NCBI GenBank assembly: GCA_020744425.1
Contig: JAGMUV010000006.1
Coordinates: 2,480,001 to 2,544,000 of the forward strand
From: Dactylonectria macrodidyma
Taxonomy: Eukaryota; Ascomycota; Sordariomycetes; Hypocreales; Nectriaceae
Reading direction: 5' to 3'
Length of the DNA: 64,000 nt
Made by a program: the position numbers and the translations under genes. The notes beneath the pieces were generated by a model that saw only the letters and a list, made by a program, of their open reading frames with translations, was not told the DNA's origin and did no database searches. Shown piece after piece: positions 1-11,736 of the stretch (within the stretch, counting starts at the first letter, position 1; every line of letters begins with the position of its first letter).

Positions 1-3000
1 TCTTCAGGGAGAGCCACGGAGGCAGACTCTTCGGGTGCAGAGGCTCCAGTGTCCTCCAGTTCGTTAGACTGCGTTACCTTGAAAAGCTCACTGGGTTGTG
101 TAACCTCCGACACAAGCTGCGTCTCCGTGACTGTCTCGACTGATGTCACAGTCTCAACAATCCGAATAATTCTCTCGGAAATGACTGTTTCCGTTTCGCG
201 GAGAGGCTCCTGAACTAGAGCGTCTGTTTCTTGGCTCGCTGATTGATCGTCGCGAGTCAAAGAGCAAGAGGCGCAGGGATCGAGGGATCGACTTGAAGCC
301 GGGGCGGTAGTGTGGCTGTCCTGGGGAGTCGAAATGCTCTCAGCGACTGAAAGGCTCTCAGAAGGGATGACGCTCTCCTGGGGGAAGATCTCTTCGGGAA
401 TGCTGTCGTCGGGGATTTCGCGCTCAGTGATTTTGCTCTCCTCGGCTTGGTAATCCTGAACATGGCTTTCCTCAATCAGGTTCTCCTCAACTTGGCTTCC
501 CTCAACCTGATTCTCCTCAACCTGACTTTCTTCAGCCTGGGTCGCCTCAGCCTCATTATCCTCAACCTGGGTCTCCTCAGCCTGGTTCTCCTCAACTTGG
601 CTTCCCTCAGTCGGGGTTTCCTCAGCCTGGTTATCCTCCACTTGACTTCCCTCAACCTGGGTTTCAACCTGAGTCTCCTCAGCCTCGTTCTCTTCGACCT
701 CGTTCTCCTTGACCTGAATCTCCTCGGCCTGGCTCTCCTCAGCTTGAGTCTCCTCAACTTGAGTCTCCTCAATTTGAATCTCCTCGACCTGAGTCTCCTC
801 AACCTCACTCTTCTCAACCTGGCTGTTGTCAGTCTGGATTTCTTGAGCCTGACTTTCTCGAATCTGACTTTTTCGAACCTGAACTTCCTGAACCTGGCTG
901 TCCTGGGCTTGGCTTGCTTGAACCTGGCTTTCTTGAAATTGACTCTCGTCAACCTGACTCTCAACCTCACTCCCAGCAATTTCAAGCATCTGTCCCCTCT
1001 CCGCGACTTTAATTTCTTCATATTGGTGTTGGACTTGACGCTGAGTTGGAGCCTCAAGCTGCATCTCCGTCACGGCAGGTACTTGGGTAACGGTCACAGT
1101 TGGGCTCACCACCAGTGTCTGGAACGTCCGTGGGTCGGGTTGCGTTTGACCGCCTCGCATCGCAAGTAGCACGATGAGAATGCTGAGCAGGCCAATCATG
1201 ACATTCTTCTTGTCCTGCATAAGCACCCGCCCAGACTCGAGGAGTAGCTCCGGGAGGCTGTCGTTCTTATGGGACTTGGGACTCTCGTGAGATGGGTAAG
1301 GATCAGAGGGAGCGTGACGCGCCTGGGAGGCGTATTCAGGTGCAGGTTCAGCTGAGGGTTGGTGGCGTTCCGCGTAGTGTTCATGAGACTTGTGTTGAGT
1401 CTCATCATCGTGAGTCGGAGCATGACCATAGATTTCTCGGATTCTCTCCTCTTCTCGTCTCAGTTGCTCCTCAAACTCCGGGGTACATTCGGGCATCTCA
1501 GGGTCTTCAGAGGTCTCGGCAGCTGGTTCGGTAAACGAGACGTCTCTATCATGGACCTCGCTGTGATGCTCGTAGAGGTCTTCGTGAGCCTTTGAATGTT
1601 CTGAGAGATGGTCGTGAATTTCAGATCGCTCTGTAATATGGTCGTGAATCTCAGATCGATCCGAAAGATGATCCTGGACCTCGGATCGCTCCGAAACATG
1701 GTCATCGTGAGCATCAGAAGGTTCTGAAGGGTGATCAGAATGCTTGGAGAGATGGTCATGATGGTCATGGACCTCCTCGTGGCGTTCCAAAGGCTCCTCG
1801 TGCCTCAACTCCTCACTGAAATGGCGTCCACGCTCTTCGTGTTCCAAGGCATCGCCCAGTTCATCCTCCAGATCTTCTTGGTCGGAGTATTCTTCCTGAG
1901 CGTCGTCCAGTTCATCCTCATACTGCTCTTGCAGCTCCAACTCCCTCTCTTGTTCGGCTTCCAGTCGGTTCAACTCTTCTTGAGCCTTTGAATCGACAAG
2001 AGGTTCAAGTTCGACATCCACTCGCTCCATCTCTTTCCAGCATGCCTCCCAAGCACCAGCCTTCATCAGGCCGTTGGATGCGTACACCTTGACACGGAAA
2101 ATCTTGCCAATGCCGAGCGAGTCGTATCGGATCTCAGTGCGACACGTCTTGCACCAGTGAGTCTGCATAGATTGCTTCGAGATTCTTCGGTCGTCCTCGT
2201 AGTCCTCATCCTCACTGTCGCTCTCATCCACCATGGTCATCAAGTTGGACGGGCCAAGGTAGTGACCACAGTCGAGGATACGAGCACGTCGTCGCATCGG
2301 CAGCTCCAGAGCTTCAAGCAAGCGCTCCTCTAGAATCTCGTAGTCATTCTGAGGATGAGGCAGCAAGATTCCGCGTTCGACCGTCGTGTCACCCATGACG
2401 TCTTGGAGCTGTCGCCAAGCATCACGCAGAGTCTTGCCGTCTTGGCTCAATTCATTGGTCGTGGCACGGTCAAGCACGTCTCCCCAGCCCCATCGCAGTG
2501 GCAGGAGAGTGACGTGCAAGAGAACAAGTGGCGGTGTGTTTCTCTTGAAGCGAGGGGGCGTCTTCTTAGGAGAATACTGAGCCGAGACGCTGGGAGATCC
2601 AAGCCTAGAGATGGTCGACAAGCCTCTCCTGGCACGGGGAGATCCTAGCACTGAGGCGGGTGGTGATGACATTTGCATAGCCTTGACCGATGACGGCGAT
2701 CTAAAGGCCGGCCGGGGCGTCTCCCTGACCTGTGGCACAAACTGATGCTCGCCATCATATTGGCTAATGTCTGAGATGCGAGGAGATCTGTCCATTTGTG
2801 CAATCTTGGCCATCTTTTTGTGTTCAGACTCGGAGACAGAGCCCATGGAACTTCGTGGGCTGTGGTCGGAAAAGACGTCGTCGTCGTTGTCGTTGCGAGA
2901 GCTACTACGTTCGTCTTCTGTTGAGTGGTGGCTCTCGGCTACTGATCTGTGGGCATCTGACTGGCGGGGACTAGCATGGTGAGACATGTAACTCTCTCCC

Positions 3001-3785
3001 TCGGCGTGCAGCGATTCTCGTTGGTGACTACCACTAGACTCCGCATGACTGTGGATAGACTCTCGTCGACTGTTGAGAGACTCTTCATGGCCAAGAGACT
3101 CGACATGACTGTGAAGAGATTCTCGTCCATCGTCGTGATGAGATTCGGCATCATGGCGAGATTCGGCGTGGCTGCGAAGAGATTCTGCGTGACTTTGGAG
3201 CGACTCTCGTCCATGGCTGGCAACCGAATGGGCATCTGAGGGACGAGCACTGCCCTGGGGCCGGGAGATAAAGCTATCCTCGGTCCCAGAATAGCTGTTC
3301 ATGGACTCTCGTCCCCTGTTGAGCTCAATCTGGTCGACAATGTCCCTTGCCGCAGCTTGGATCAATGCCTCTGTCCGTTTAGACGTTCGGCGGTGTGAGA
3401 CATATGAGCCAGAGGACCCAGTGGATTCCCGACGAGAATCCGAACCCTCCGACTCGGACTCTGAGTGTGCATCTTGGTTTGTATCTTCGTCCGCCAGCGG
3501 AGTAGCATCGGCATCTTCAGCCTCCGCCTTGTGTGTGTCGTCTTCGAGATCTTTGGGGATTGGGGTATCTTGGGTGTCGTCTGTCTCGTTGTTGAGCTCA
3601 AGGTCGGCCTCTGGCTTCACTTCAGACTCAAGCTTTGTTTCGGTGTTGGATGCAGGTGTCTGCTCGACACCGAGATCCTTTGTCGTCTCCATTTCGGTGG
3701 GTTCCTCGTGGTCCATTGGTTCGCTGATGCAAGACTGGTCGACGTGAATCTCAAAGTCGAGGTCTTGAACCTTCCGTCGGGGCAT
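1..3785 (-). CDS. Repeat-rich single-span membrane protein, partial (C-terminus beyond left edge)
   Basis: An uninterrupted minus-strand frame of 1261 codons starts at the ATG at 3785 ([17 protein letters not shown]) and is still open at base 1. In order it holds: an acidic disordered N-terminus; a Ser/His/Glu repeat tract (about residues 183-270, variants of SLHSHAES); a better conserved globular block (about 415-610) with possible zinc ligands in DCGHYLG and HWCKTC; an acidic coiled-coil-like stretch; a 10-residue His/Glu repeat (about 671-748, units like [10 protein letters not shown]); one hydrophobic segment (about 860-876, [16 protein letters not shown]); then a long Gln/Glu pentapeptide repeat (about 942-1113, consensus [10 protein letters not shown]). 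The function is not recognised. Related fungal proteins may carry automatic labels such as pathway-specific nitrogen regulator, but nothing here is a DNA-binding domain. One membrane span between charged, repetitive arms is the only topology that can be inferred. The frame is secure; the identity is not. Confidence 0.85.
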   Translation of the reverse strand, partial: MPRRKVQDLDFEIHVDQSCISEPMDHEEPTEMETTKDLGVEQTPASNTETKLESEVKPEADLELNNETDDTQDTPIPKDLEDDTHKAEAEDADATPLADEDTNQDAHSESESEGSDSRRESTGSSGSYVSHRRTSKRTEALIQAAARDIVDQIELNRGRESMNSYSGTEDSFISRPQGSARPSDAHSVASHGRESLQSHAESLRSHAESRHDAESHHDDGRESLHSHVESLGHEESLNSRRESIHSHAESSGSHQRESLHAEGESYMSHHASPRQSDAHRSVAESHHSTEDERSSSRNDNDDDVFSDHSPRSSMGSVSESEHKKMAKIAQMDRSPRISDISQYDGEHQFVPQVRETPRPAFRSPSSVKAMQMSSPPASVLGSPRARRGLSTISRLGSPSVSAQYSPKKTPPRFKRNTPPLVLLHVTLLPLRWGWGDVLDRATTNELSQDGKTLRDAWRQLQDVMGDTTVERGILLPHPQNDYEILEERLLEALELPMRRRARILDCGHYLGPSNLMTMVDESDSEDEDYEDDRRISKQSMQTHWCKTCRTEIRYDSLGIGKIFRVKVYASNGLMKAGAWEACWKEMERVDVELEPLVDSKAQEELNRLEAEQERELELQEQYEDELDDAQEEYSDQEDLEDELGDALEHEERGRHFSEELRHEEPLERHEEVHDHHDHLSKHSDHPSEPSDAHDDHVSERSEVQDHLSDRSEIHDHITERSEIHDHLSEHSKAHEDLYEHHSEVHDRDVSFTEPAAETSEDPEMPECTPEFEEQLRREEERIREIYGHAPTHDDETQHKSHEHYAERHQPSAEPAPEYASQARHAPSDPYPSHESPKSHKNDSLPELLLESGRVLMQDKKNVMIGLLSILIVLLAMRGGQTQPDPRTFQTLVVSPTVTVTQVPAVTEMQLEAPTQRQVQHQYEEIKVAERGQMLEIAGSEVESQVDESQFQESQVQASQAQDSQVQEVQVRKSQIRESQAQEIQTDNSQVEKSEVEETQVEEIQIEETQVEETQAEESQAEEIQVKENEVEENEAEETQVETQVEGSQVEDNQAEETPTEGSQVEENQAEETQVEDNEAEATQAEESQVEENQVEGSQVEENLIEESHVQDYQAEESKITEREIPDDSIPEEIFPQESVIPSESLSVAESISTPQDSHTTAPASSRSLDPCASCSLTRDDQSASQETDALVQEPLRETETVISERIIRIVETVTSVETVTETQLVSEVTQPSELFKVTQSNELEDTGASAPEESASVALPE
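445..960 (-). repeat. 15-bp coding minisatellite (pentapeptide VEENQ-type repeat)
   Basis: About 30 degenerate copies of a 15-bp unit encode [VA]-E-[EGD]-[NST]-[QE] within the edge gene. The period is a multiple of three and the unit contains no stop in other frames. As a result, artificial long ORFs appear on the opposite strand (447-1169) and in a second minus-strand frame (476-1057). Only the frame continuous with the 3785 start is taken as coding. Confidence 0.9.
1540..1775 (-). repeat. 30-bp coding repeat (His/Glu decapeptide)
   Basis: Within the edge gene a roughly 10-residue unit recurs: [40 protein letters not shown]. At DNA level these are imperfect 30-bp tandem copies. They form a His-rich acidic helix or charged linker N-terminal to the membrane span. 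Confidence 0.75.
2975..3235 (-). repeat. Degenerate Ser/His/Glu coding repeat
   Basis: Repeated variants of RESLHSHAES and [10 protein letters not shown] are encoded in the N-terminal third of the edge gene. The underlying DNA alternates GAGTCT and CACAGTCATG-like blocks. The tract is low complexity and probably disordered. Confidence 0.7.
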
Positions 3786-4580
3786 GAGTGGGTAATGTGT
3801 ATGTACGCCGCAGGTTCGTGGTAGCACAGGGCGGCCGCAAACGAAATGTACAATGAGGTGGGCAAGGAAGGATCTTCCTGGGAACTTGCAGCTGTTATTT
3901 CGTGTTTTGGCAGGCGCTGGCGGGTGTGGCTGCCGATGGTTGGTCGACGAGGTCGGGATCGGCCAAGCGTTTATTTACACCCGTTGCTGGGTCGACGAGT
4001 GCTGTGCCATGGCGGCATGGCCTGTCGGGGCGGGCCTTTTGGATTCGTCACCACCGCTTGTCACAGTGCATGGCAACCGGAGGAACAGGGCTTGGAGACT
4101 GCATCAAGTCGTCTGTCGTGTCAGTCATTGATTCATCATTGTTACAATCACTGATGAATCACTGATGCATCTATATGCTGTTTAGCCTATTTGTCTCAGG
4201 GCGTGTTTCTGGGCTTTTTGCTGGTATTTACCTTGACGCTTGTCTGTCATTCGCAATCGGTTGCCCGGCCGTTAGGTCCAGTGGATTCAATCGACCGGGG
4301 TAGTTCTAGCATGAAAAATAGGTGTTTGAGCACTATTTCATGATTGATACCCAACTCCATGTGCTAGCCATCATAGAGACGCTTGGTGGACCGGTCAGTC
4401 AGGGAGACAACCCGCATTCCTTCAACAGTGGGAGAACCTATTAATAGCGAAAGGCTTGTTACACATTCAATTCAGAGAGGATTTTGTCAATTACGCCCAA
4501 AGATCATGAGGCTATTAGTACAACAGTAGGGATAGGATCAGACCAATCTATCCAACAAGTCAAAATGGAGTCAACTGACA
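3786..4580. other. Intergenic region (promoter of edge gene, 3' flank of esterase)
   Basis: No supported gene. The part next to 3785 is the promoter and 5' leader of the edge gene. The part next to 4581 is the 3' flank of the esterase. Short ORFs here have no recognisable content. Confidence 0.5.
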
Positions 4581-5621
4581 TTAACCTTCCCATGTCCACT
4601 CGTGCTTCTCATACGTCTCTCGCAGCACAGTCAAGGCTCTGTCAAACACCTTGTCTTTGGCTTTCTTTGGCACAACAGCATTTGGAACTACTCAGTTAGC
4701 ACCGGCTTGCGAATGGGTAGGTGACCTACCTTCTAAATACCCATGGAACCCCTCAGCATCGTCAAAGACTTCCATTCTAGGCGTCTCAGCACGTTGCAGG
4801 TCCTCATTGTTGATCCGCTCGGCAAAAGCGGTTTGCTCTGCCACTAGAATGTCGATTGCCGGGATAACAAGTAGCATTCGCTCTGGCAGCGTCTCCCTCT
4901 TTGCAAGCACGGGACTCAATCTGGGGTCGTCGGGGTGAGTTGCTCGCGCCGAGCTTGCATAGGCATCAAACAAGGGAAACAGGACAGACATGGGGTCCCG
5001 CTTGGGAAAGCTGGCAAGCCGTGGCTTTTCTCCTGGTTTCAGTCGTAGATCGATGGCTGCGTAGAATGTAACGCTAGCTTTGATGGCTGTTGGAGACGGG
5101 GAGTGGCAGTTTTCCTGCTGGGTCGCGGCGATGGCAAGATTCCCACCAGCCGAGAAGCCGCTGATTGTCATGAGGGTCGGATCTGCACCCCAGCGGGCTT
5201 CTGCGTTCTCTTGAAGCCACTTGATTGTGACATCCACATCGTCAATGGCTGCCGGAAAGACATGCTCTGGCGCATAACGATACGTGATGCTCACGACCAC
5301 TGCAACGGTCTCTTTGGCGATGCGATCATCAAACATTGAAAGGCCCTCGGGAAGACCTCCGATAAATGAGCCGCCATGAATGTCCACATACAATGGCCTA
5401 AGCTTGCGGCCCCGACCGATGCCAGCTGCCTTGTGAACCAGTGCTCGAGATAAACCCCTACCAATAGGCAAGTACGCGACAGTGAATGGGCGAGAAAAGA
5501 TGTGATGCGCTGATGCGATGCTGTAGCTGAGGAGGCTTATCGGCTCCAGCAACAAGAGCCGCCAACGTAGACGCCAAGGAACATTTCGATTAAATAGGGC
5601 CAAAGCGTAGGTCGAAACCAC
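4581..5621 (-). CDS. Alpha/beta-hydrolase fold-3 esterase/lipase (HSL type), 5' end anomalous
   Basis: Exon 1 (5621-4730) and exon 2 (4687-4581) together give about 332 residues, the usual size of HSL-type fungal esterases. Numbered from codon 5621, the oxyanion motif HGGSF is at 82-86, the nucleophile elbow GFSAGG at 155-160 (Ser157), an Asp in PAID at 257 and the catalytic His in GFHGY at 293. All three catalytic positions are present. The 42-bp intron (4729-4688) has GT-AG ends, a GCTAAC branch point and a tandem GAG/TAG acceptor; it restores a natural C-terminus ending HEWTWEG before TAA. No in-frame ATG exists upstream of the conserved N-terminal region: the frame begins at a GTG (5621) after a TAA at 5654-5652. 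Expected role: hydrolysis of short-chain esters. The substrate is unknown. Could be a functional gene with a near-cognate start or a 5'-degraded pseudogene. Confidence 0.75.
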
Positions 5622-6441
5622 GAGTGTAGTGTCCCAAATATAGTCAGCATTTTAATCATCTGCGTTCTGTTGTGATTAAGAATTGCTGGAGCCCGTATGT
5701 AGGGTAGTTAAAGTGCCTAGAGAAATAGGCGTGAAGGAGTGGGAAGCGGTGTAACATGATTCCAATTCTCACACCAATCAACTGCAGGCGGCTAATTCAT
5801 ATGCAAATTGGACTCGCCGACGTTTGGTGGCAGGAATTGGTTGATAGAACCGGCTGCAGTGTTGTGAAGACTGATGATCAAAATTCATTGCTGTTGGCGA
5901 AAAGTTGGTGATCGTACGGACAGACGACAGGGCACTGCAACGAAAGCCATGTATTGTTGATCAAGGAGAAGTGACTTGTTCATAAATTCAAGACACTCTA
6001 CAACTCTGATCACCACCGTAGGTATAGCGCATCCATCGCATACACCTAAGAGCGGTCTGGTTGACCTGACTGCTAGCTACTCAATTAAGGTGAATTGCAT
6101 CCCGCTAGTCACCATCATACTCGTTCCAAGGATAACACACGATCTGCAACGATGTCGCGCTATAAACGGAATTCTCAATGTCGATCATCATGAACTCTAC
6201 CTCAACTACATGCGCTCTTTTCAGGTTTGCTAGTGAACTATTGTTTAAAATTATCATACACAGATTGATAAACTGACTAAATCAAAGCACACAGTAGCTG
6301 CTGCCTACCCAGTTGAAATGATCAAGTTTGTGGACAAGCCTGGCACAAGATTCCATGTATCCAATTCCTTTGCCATCCAATAACGCCATGCTATAGCCCA
6401 ATATGCCCTGCAACGCCGTCCGCTTTGATAGCATCGAAAAA
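5622..6441. other. Intergenic region between esterase and cell-surface protein
   Basis: No supported gene. It should contain the esterase promoter and the terminator region of the gene ending at 6442. It is AT-richer than the flanking coding DNA. Only short random ORFs were seen. Confidence 0.5.
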
Positions 6442-8116
6442 TCAGCTTCGAGACCCCTCGCCATGAACATCACCCTGGCTCTCGCCCTGACCTTCAGTAT
6501 CAATCGGAATGGGTCTATCTTTCGATCTTGCTGTTCCTGGTCGGTGTGAGCCCGTTTGGCCTACAAGGTAATTGGCGGATCCATAAAATCCATGCATCTC
6601 CTCATCAACTACTCCTAGTGCTGACTGTCCCAGAGACTCGCTCCGATTCCTCTGGCGTTGTTGCGAGACTGACGACCGGAGCGCATTGCTTATGGTGCTG
6701 CCACCACTTGACCGTCGCCTGTCGTCTCGCGGGAAAGCTACAGATGAGGGGGAATGCGGCAACTCTGGGACATGCGGATTGGCTTCTAGTTCGCCTAAAG
6801 CCACCGGATTCCATCCCGGAGCACCATCAGAGCCATCCGAGGCGTTGCTCCAGTTTCGAACGTGCGTATACGTTCCGTGGGAGTCATTGCTCCTCCGAGG
6901 CGCCGAGGCGGTGGATTGGCTGAACCTAAGGGCCGTCGATGTGGAATTAAAATAGTCGTCGTTGGCCCCTGCATCAAAACTGGTGTGCCTGCTGTTGCCT
7001 GCGCTGTTTGCAACTGGCTGGTAACCGGCGATACCACCGCTGGGTGTGTGGTCGTTGGAACTGTAGTCTGGGCTTGCCAAGTTGTATGGTGATGGCGTGG
7101 ATTCTGGACCAGGCGCAGGTGGCCTTGGGGGCAACATCAACGGGTTGATGCTCAAGGTATCCCCCTCGGAGTCGGTCGGCTTAAAGTCTTTCATTGAGGG
7201 GCGGGATTTGGATGCATCCGACCGCCTGGGTGTGCTGACGGCGGCGACAACCTTGTTGAGATGACGAATAATGATGAAGGCGGTTACTAGGACAATGATG
7301 AGAAACGCGACAGAGCCGGCGATGATGCCAGCCAGGGCGCCAGTGGAGAGCCCGCCACTTCCACTATCCGAATCAGACGACGAGGTCGGCATTACTTTTG
7401 AAACGGCAGCAGGAAAGTACTTTAGCACTTTCTGATCATCATAATTGCCCACATCAACTGATGGAAGAACGGTGGGTGCGGTTGGGGTCGCCACCGTGAC
7501 TGAAGTCGTCCTGTACGTCGTCCGGCTGCCGTCTTCCGTTGTGGTGATGACGATTGTGTTTGTGATGGTGACGGGCTCTGTGGAATAGCATTGGTTCGTC
7601 GCGCAAGCCATGCCATTAGGACAGCAGCCGTAGCTAAGTGATGACGGGCATAGATACTGGCTCGTCGGACAACCATACGTGTACGCTGAGCCGGACGGTG
7701 GTATGCAGCCATCCGCCGTCTGGCACATGTATCCTTCGGGACAACACCCAGCTGCGTATGTTAGCCGAGTTTACAAGCTGAAAAGTAAAATACAAACCTC
7801 CATAGACGGGATCGCAATAGTACCAGCCAACCAAAGAACCACATGTCGAGGGCCCGCTGGTGGTGGCGTAGCAGCTCTCCTTGGCGCAGTTGTATTCATC
7901 AGGACAGCATCCTCCGTCGAGGCTGGATGGGCAGAGCTTCATGCTGGTGCCGCACACATCATCTCTTTTCGCTAGCACTGCAGGTTCCGTAACCTGCGCC
8001 TTTTCGATCCGGTGAACTCCATCGAATCTTCTATATTCCGCAGCCTCAATGGAGGCGGCCCAAAGGACCACCGCCAGGGAGGCGACGGATGAACGACACC
8101 TCCGGTTCCTCATCAT
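6442..8116 (-). CDS. Cys-rich single-pass cell-surface protein
   Basis: Two exons, 8116-7798 and 7751-6442, joined by a 46-bp GT-AG intron (7797-7752), encode about 542 residues. The start MMRNRRC is chosen because it directly precedes a signal-peptide-like hydrophobic segment ending in ASIEA. The ectodomain has repeated Cys modules (patterns LCPSSLDGGCCPDEYNC, GCCPEGYMCQ, LCPSSLSYGCCPNGMAC) followed by a Ser/Thr-rich stalk suited to O-glycosylation. One membrane span lies at about 245-268 (ALAGIIAGSVAFLIIVLVTAF), followed by a basic stop-transfer and a roughly 270-residue disordered cytoplasmic tail rich in Ser and Pro. This layout matches fungal plasma-membrane or wall-associated sensor-like proteins. 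No specific function can be assigned. The splice is well supported because it joins two Cys modules in frame (DPVYG-AGCCPEGY). Confidence 0.8.
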
Positions 8117-9809
8117 CCGTTTGTCGATAGATGCGACTGACAAATCGATGCGATCGGATGCGCAAACGTGCGGCAAAAGTACCGTTTGGCTATTTGGCCG
8201 CTTGTGGGCGCGGGGCCGAGTCTTGTCGGCTGGCGGTCGCTGGTGATGGTGTCGCCGGTGGTCGCTAGGTTCGTTATTGGTGTTTTCGAAACGTTCACGT
8301 CGTCGATGTCAACTTGGAGATGTTTTTGGTAGAATCACAAGGAGGTGGAAGGAAATGAGGTGAGAGAATCAGTCTGTCAGCAATGGAGGCCTTTGAGAGA
8401 TTCCACCCATAGCTGGGGTCGAATGCTACGCCACGAAAGGGCAGCAGCACCGCCAAGGGTTCTGGCCCAGGCTTATCCTAGGGCCCGCAGGCGTTATAGG
8501 GCTGAGCGACTGGGTGGAGGACCGAAAGCGCGGATCTTTGGTGGGCTAGTTGAACAGCTGCGCCGCTCGTCAGGAGGGAGTGAGCCATAAGAACAAGCGA
8601 GGTTTGATCGGGGCGACACCGCCATGGGTTTGATGGCAACCGGAGACTTTTTACGTAGAGGCAGTGAGAAGCTGGGTGAGCGACACGTCGCGGCTCAAAT
8701 CCGGCGGTGGCCAACGCAGCCCAGAATAGAGCCAGCTAGAGGCTCAGACTGGGAGGATAAGACGCGCAGCGGCTCAGACATTGGGGCATTGCCATTTGCT
8801 CATTGCAGTTGTAGGTGCAGCACACCGCGAGCTTTAGCTGCTGAGCCACGGCATCCATCTCAGCCATGATCCTAGACATGCATTGCGTGTCGCTGACCAT
8901 CATTGGCTGGCGAAGCCGGAGGATGCAACATTGGGCAGCGGAAAACCCATGGCTTGGGCGGGATGGTGTGCTGCGATGCGTGAAAAGAGGGGCATTTGTG
9001 GAAGATGAAGCCCTATTCGTCTATGAGGACCGACAAGGCCACGAATGAGAATGGCGGTAGGAGGACACAAGGGCCGTAGTCATGGAAGGCCTCACTCCAA
9101 TGGAGCGGGTGCGGATGGGGGCCGAATGGCGATCGATATTGCGACGAGTTCGTGCTGGGATGAAACTGAGGGTTGATAGGATCGAGGGAGAGTGATGGAG
9201 AAGCTGTGCGTCAGGTGACTGACGTTGTGTCGCTGACCTCGCAGCACGGCAGGAAGGTCCGACCCGAGATTCTGGGTAAGAACTGATGACGGCATTCACT
9301 TGATTTATCCTTCGATACGGCACGTAGCTGCATGTGTTGGTCGTTCTAGTGCTCCTGCTGGTTGTTTCATATTCACGCCTGCTTCAACATTGGTGATCGT
9401 CTCGGCATGGACCCACCAGGCTGAGCATGTTCATCCTTCCATTCTGCGTTCCTCTCAATGCATTCTCATGTGGCGAGCCGAAGTAAAGCCCATGTTGTCA
9501 AGGTGCACCAGCGGTTTGGTACGACACGATTGATCCAGCTCGATCCACGGCCTCGGGTGGGATAAATATGCACGTCCAACCAACCACACATCGGGCAGGA
9601 GAATTGAATAATTAGTCGCAAGCCCTCTAATGCTGATTGACAACTCTGCAGGTTCTAGACTCATCCTAGCGGATTTGGGCGGCATTCACCTGGATTGTTG
9701 AATTTTGTGCGACGGTGACCTACGCGACCGATGACCCATTACTCATTGACAGATGGACTCAATGCCGAGTAAATAAACAGTCAGACAGCACTCTTGAGCG
9801 GAATTATTT

Positions 9810-10195
9810 CTAGGCAGACCTCCTAAAAACATTCCCCTGGGCAGACAATCATTAGACACTCCTCTTAGGCAGGCAAGCAGGAGACAAAGTAAACATGGCA
9901 CACCAAAAGCCTCCTTAGCACTGTAATAGCTACATCCCCCCCCAATATAACACTGAATTAGTCCCAGATAGCTTCATGAAAAATAGATAAAATCATACTA
10001 ATGCTATCCAATTTAATTGCTTTATTTATTAGGATTTTTCTTCTCTTTTTAAAATTCGGTATTGCTTGGTAAGGGTGAAGCCGACTCTTGGTGTGCCATG
10101 TTTTCTGTCCCCCGCTTGGCAGGCAATCATCCTAAACAGACAGCCCTCCCGAGTAGGCAGCCTCCTGCGCAGAAATGGCTGCACGTAGGTGGCTG
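9810..10195. repeat. AT-rich block with degenerate inverted and direct repeats
   Basis: An imperfect inverted repeat pairs about 9880-9915 (containing ACATGGCACACCAAAAG) with about 10074-10107 (containing CTTGGTGTGCCATGTTTTCT). The flanks also carry degenerate direct copies starting GGCAG(A/G)CAATCAT at about 9841 and 10119, with neighbouring GGCAGACC and GGCAGCC units. The centre is AT-rich. This is compatible with a decayed MITE-like element or a nested small repeat. Boundaries and family are unknown. Confidence 0.45.
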
Positions 10196-11701
10196 ATAGA
10201 GTACGAGGCAACCAAGTCCCCCTGCAAGGAAATATCTGTCACTACTTTACCAACATCGCATCATTAAGAAATCACTGGCCTCGCCGCCTGATTACGCCAA
10301 AAGGTTCCTAGATCACTGCTGTCCTTCGTACGGAGCTTTCCGTGCACGTGAAGAAGTCGTGGATTCATCTGCGGGGCAGAGGGCACCAAACGTGGAAACT
10401 CCGCTTTGACCATCGTGACTTTGCTCTGTGTGTTCGGAACTTCGGATTGGCAGGTTTTGGCTGCCGATGCTAAAAAGCCAGGCCGTTTGGCTTAGACGAC
10501 TCTAGAACTACCTAGCCACGGTGGCAATACCTTTTCTGGATTTATTTAGGTTTCGTATTTCCCCAGGATCATCGGCTCATGATCGTCGTCGCCTCGTTGG
10601 ATCATTGTCGTCTCGTACTGTAATCTCGGGGTTTTGGCGCAAAGGATACTAAGAGAGGCAACGCCGTTGAACATTCCACGCTGTCCCTCTCCGACTAGCA
10701 CCGGACTACGCATGGACGGAACAAAGTCTACGGCACTTCATTTCACGATAGCTTCTTGTACTGCGTCAGTGGCTGATGTCGGTCACCGGCAGAAGTCGTC
10801 CCCCGGTCAGGCCACATGTGCTCAATGCCTGATATCACACTCCGTACCTACATAGAGTTCTTGGCCACAACACCCGTGAATAGGCTAGAAAATACCGCGG
10901 CGGTGACCACTTGGGTAATAGAACAATTCCCTTGATCTAGCCCTGAAGATCGCTCCCACCGGACCCAGGCCACGCGGGGCCGATGGGTGGTGCCCTTGTC
11001 GCTGGTGTTGGGGTCGATCTTTGCCGCACCTGTCACAGTGACTCGCCCATCACCACCCTGGACCAGAACGGGCGACGGCGTTGCCAACTTACCCCAGATT
11101 TTCCATCTCGCCGGGCGTTGGACGCCGGCCAGCGACCGGGTGTTTTGTGTCGGTTGATCTGGGTAGATGCAGGGCGGTATGGTTGCCATGTGGGAAATCG
11201 CCCTCGTTGAAGATTCATCGATGTCGGTGTGTGGCTGCGACCTCATGGCGAGTACGCCGGATCCTTGGTGGCAAAGGTTCCATTCCCCCAACCCCTAATA
11301 ACCTAAGCTCGGGGCCCGGCAGCGTACAGTGGGAACATCGAACCGAGGTGGATGCAGCTGTCAGTGTCTGAGTGTCTAGAACTTTAGAGTCACCCAAGTC
11401 ACCCTGCTGATTGAGAATGCGGGCGGGGTTGCTCCACCTTGTTATGGCGTTGGGTGTTATTGAAGCACTTGGGTACAGCGCTGTCTGAACTGTACATCGC
11501 TGTGGTGACCTGGGCACTCGCTACTTGATCCCGTTGCAGTTCGTCTCCTTCCGGTGATTAGCACTAGAAATCCCCTGTAATGCGAGCGTGTCCGCCTCTG
11601 GATTGGGCGCCTGGGTAGGCTACCGCCCCTGTAATTCATCCCCCCTTGGTCTCCGGGGCCCGTGCCCCCCTCACACCCCCTCAATCACGCCCGTGAGCCC
11701 C

Positions 11702-11736
11702 AAGGTCCCCAGAAGGTCCCCAGAAGGTCCCCAGAC
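11702..11736. repeat. 11-bp tandem repeat (AAGGTCCCCAG x3)
   Basis: Three consecutive copies of AAGGTCCCCAG, the last followed by a diverged ACGGCCCCCGT. It lies about 650 bp upstream of the transcription-factor start. No function is evident. Confidence 0.8.

Noticed and set aside
476..1057. Minus-strand Arg/Leu-rich ORF of 193 codons
   Set aside because: Shifted frame of the same repeat; the correct frame is continuous with the ATG at 3785.
447..1169. Plus-strand 240-codon Leu-rich ORF
   Set aside because: It is the antisense of the 15-bp coding minisatellite in the edge gene. Its leucine periodicity comes from the repeat, and the minus-strand frame extends over 1261 codons.
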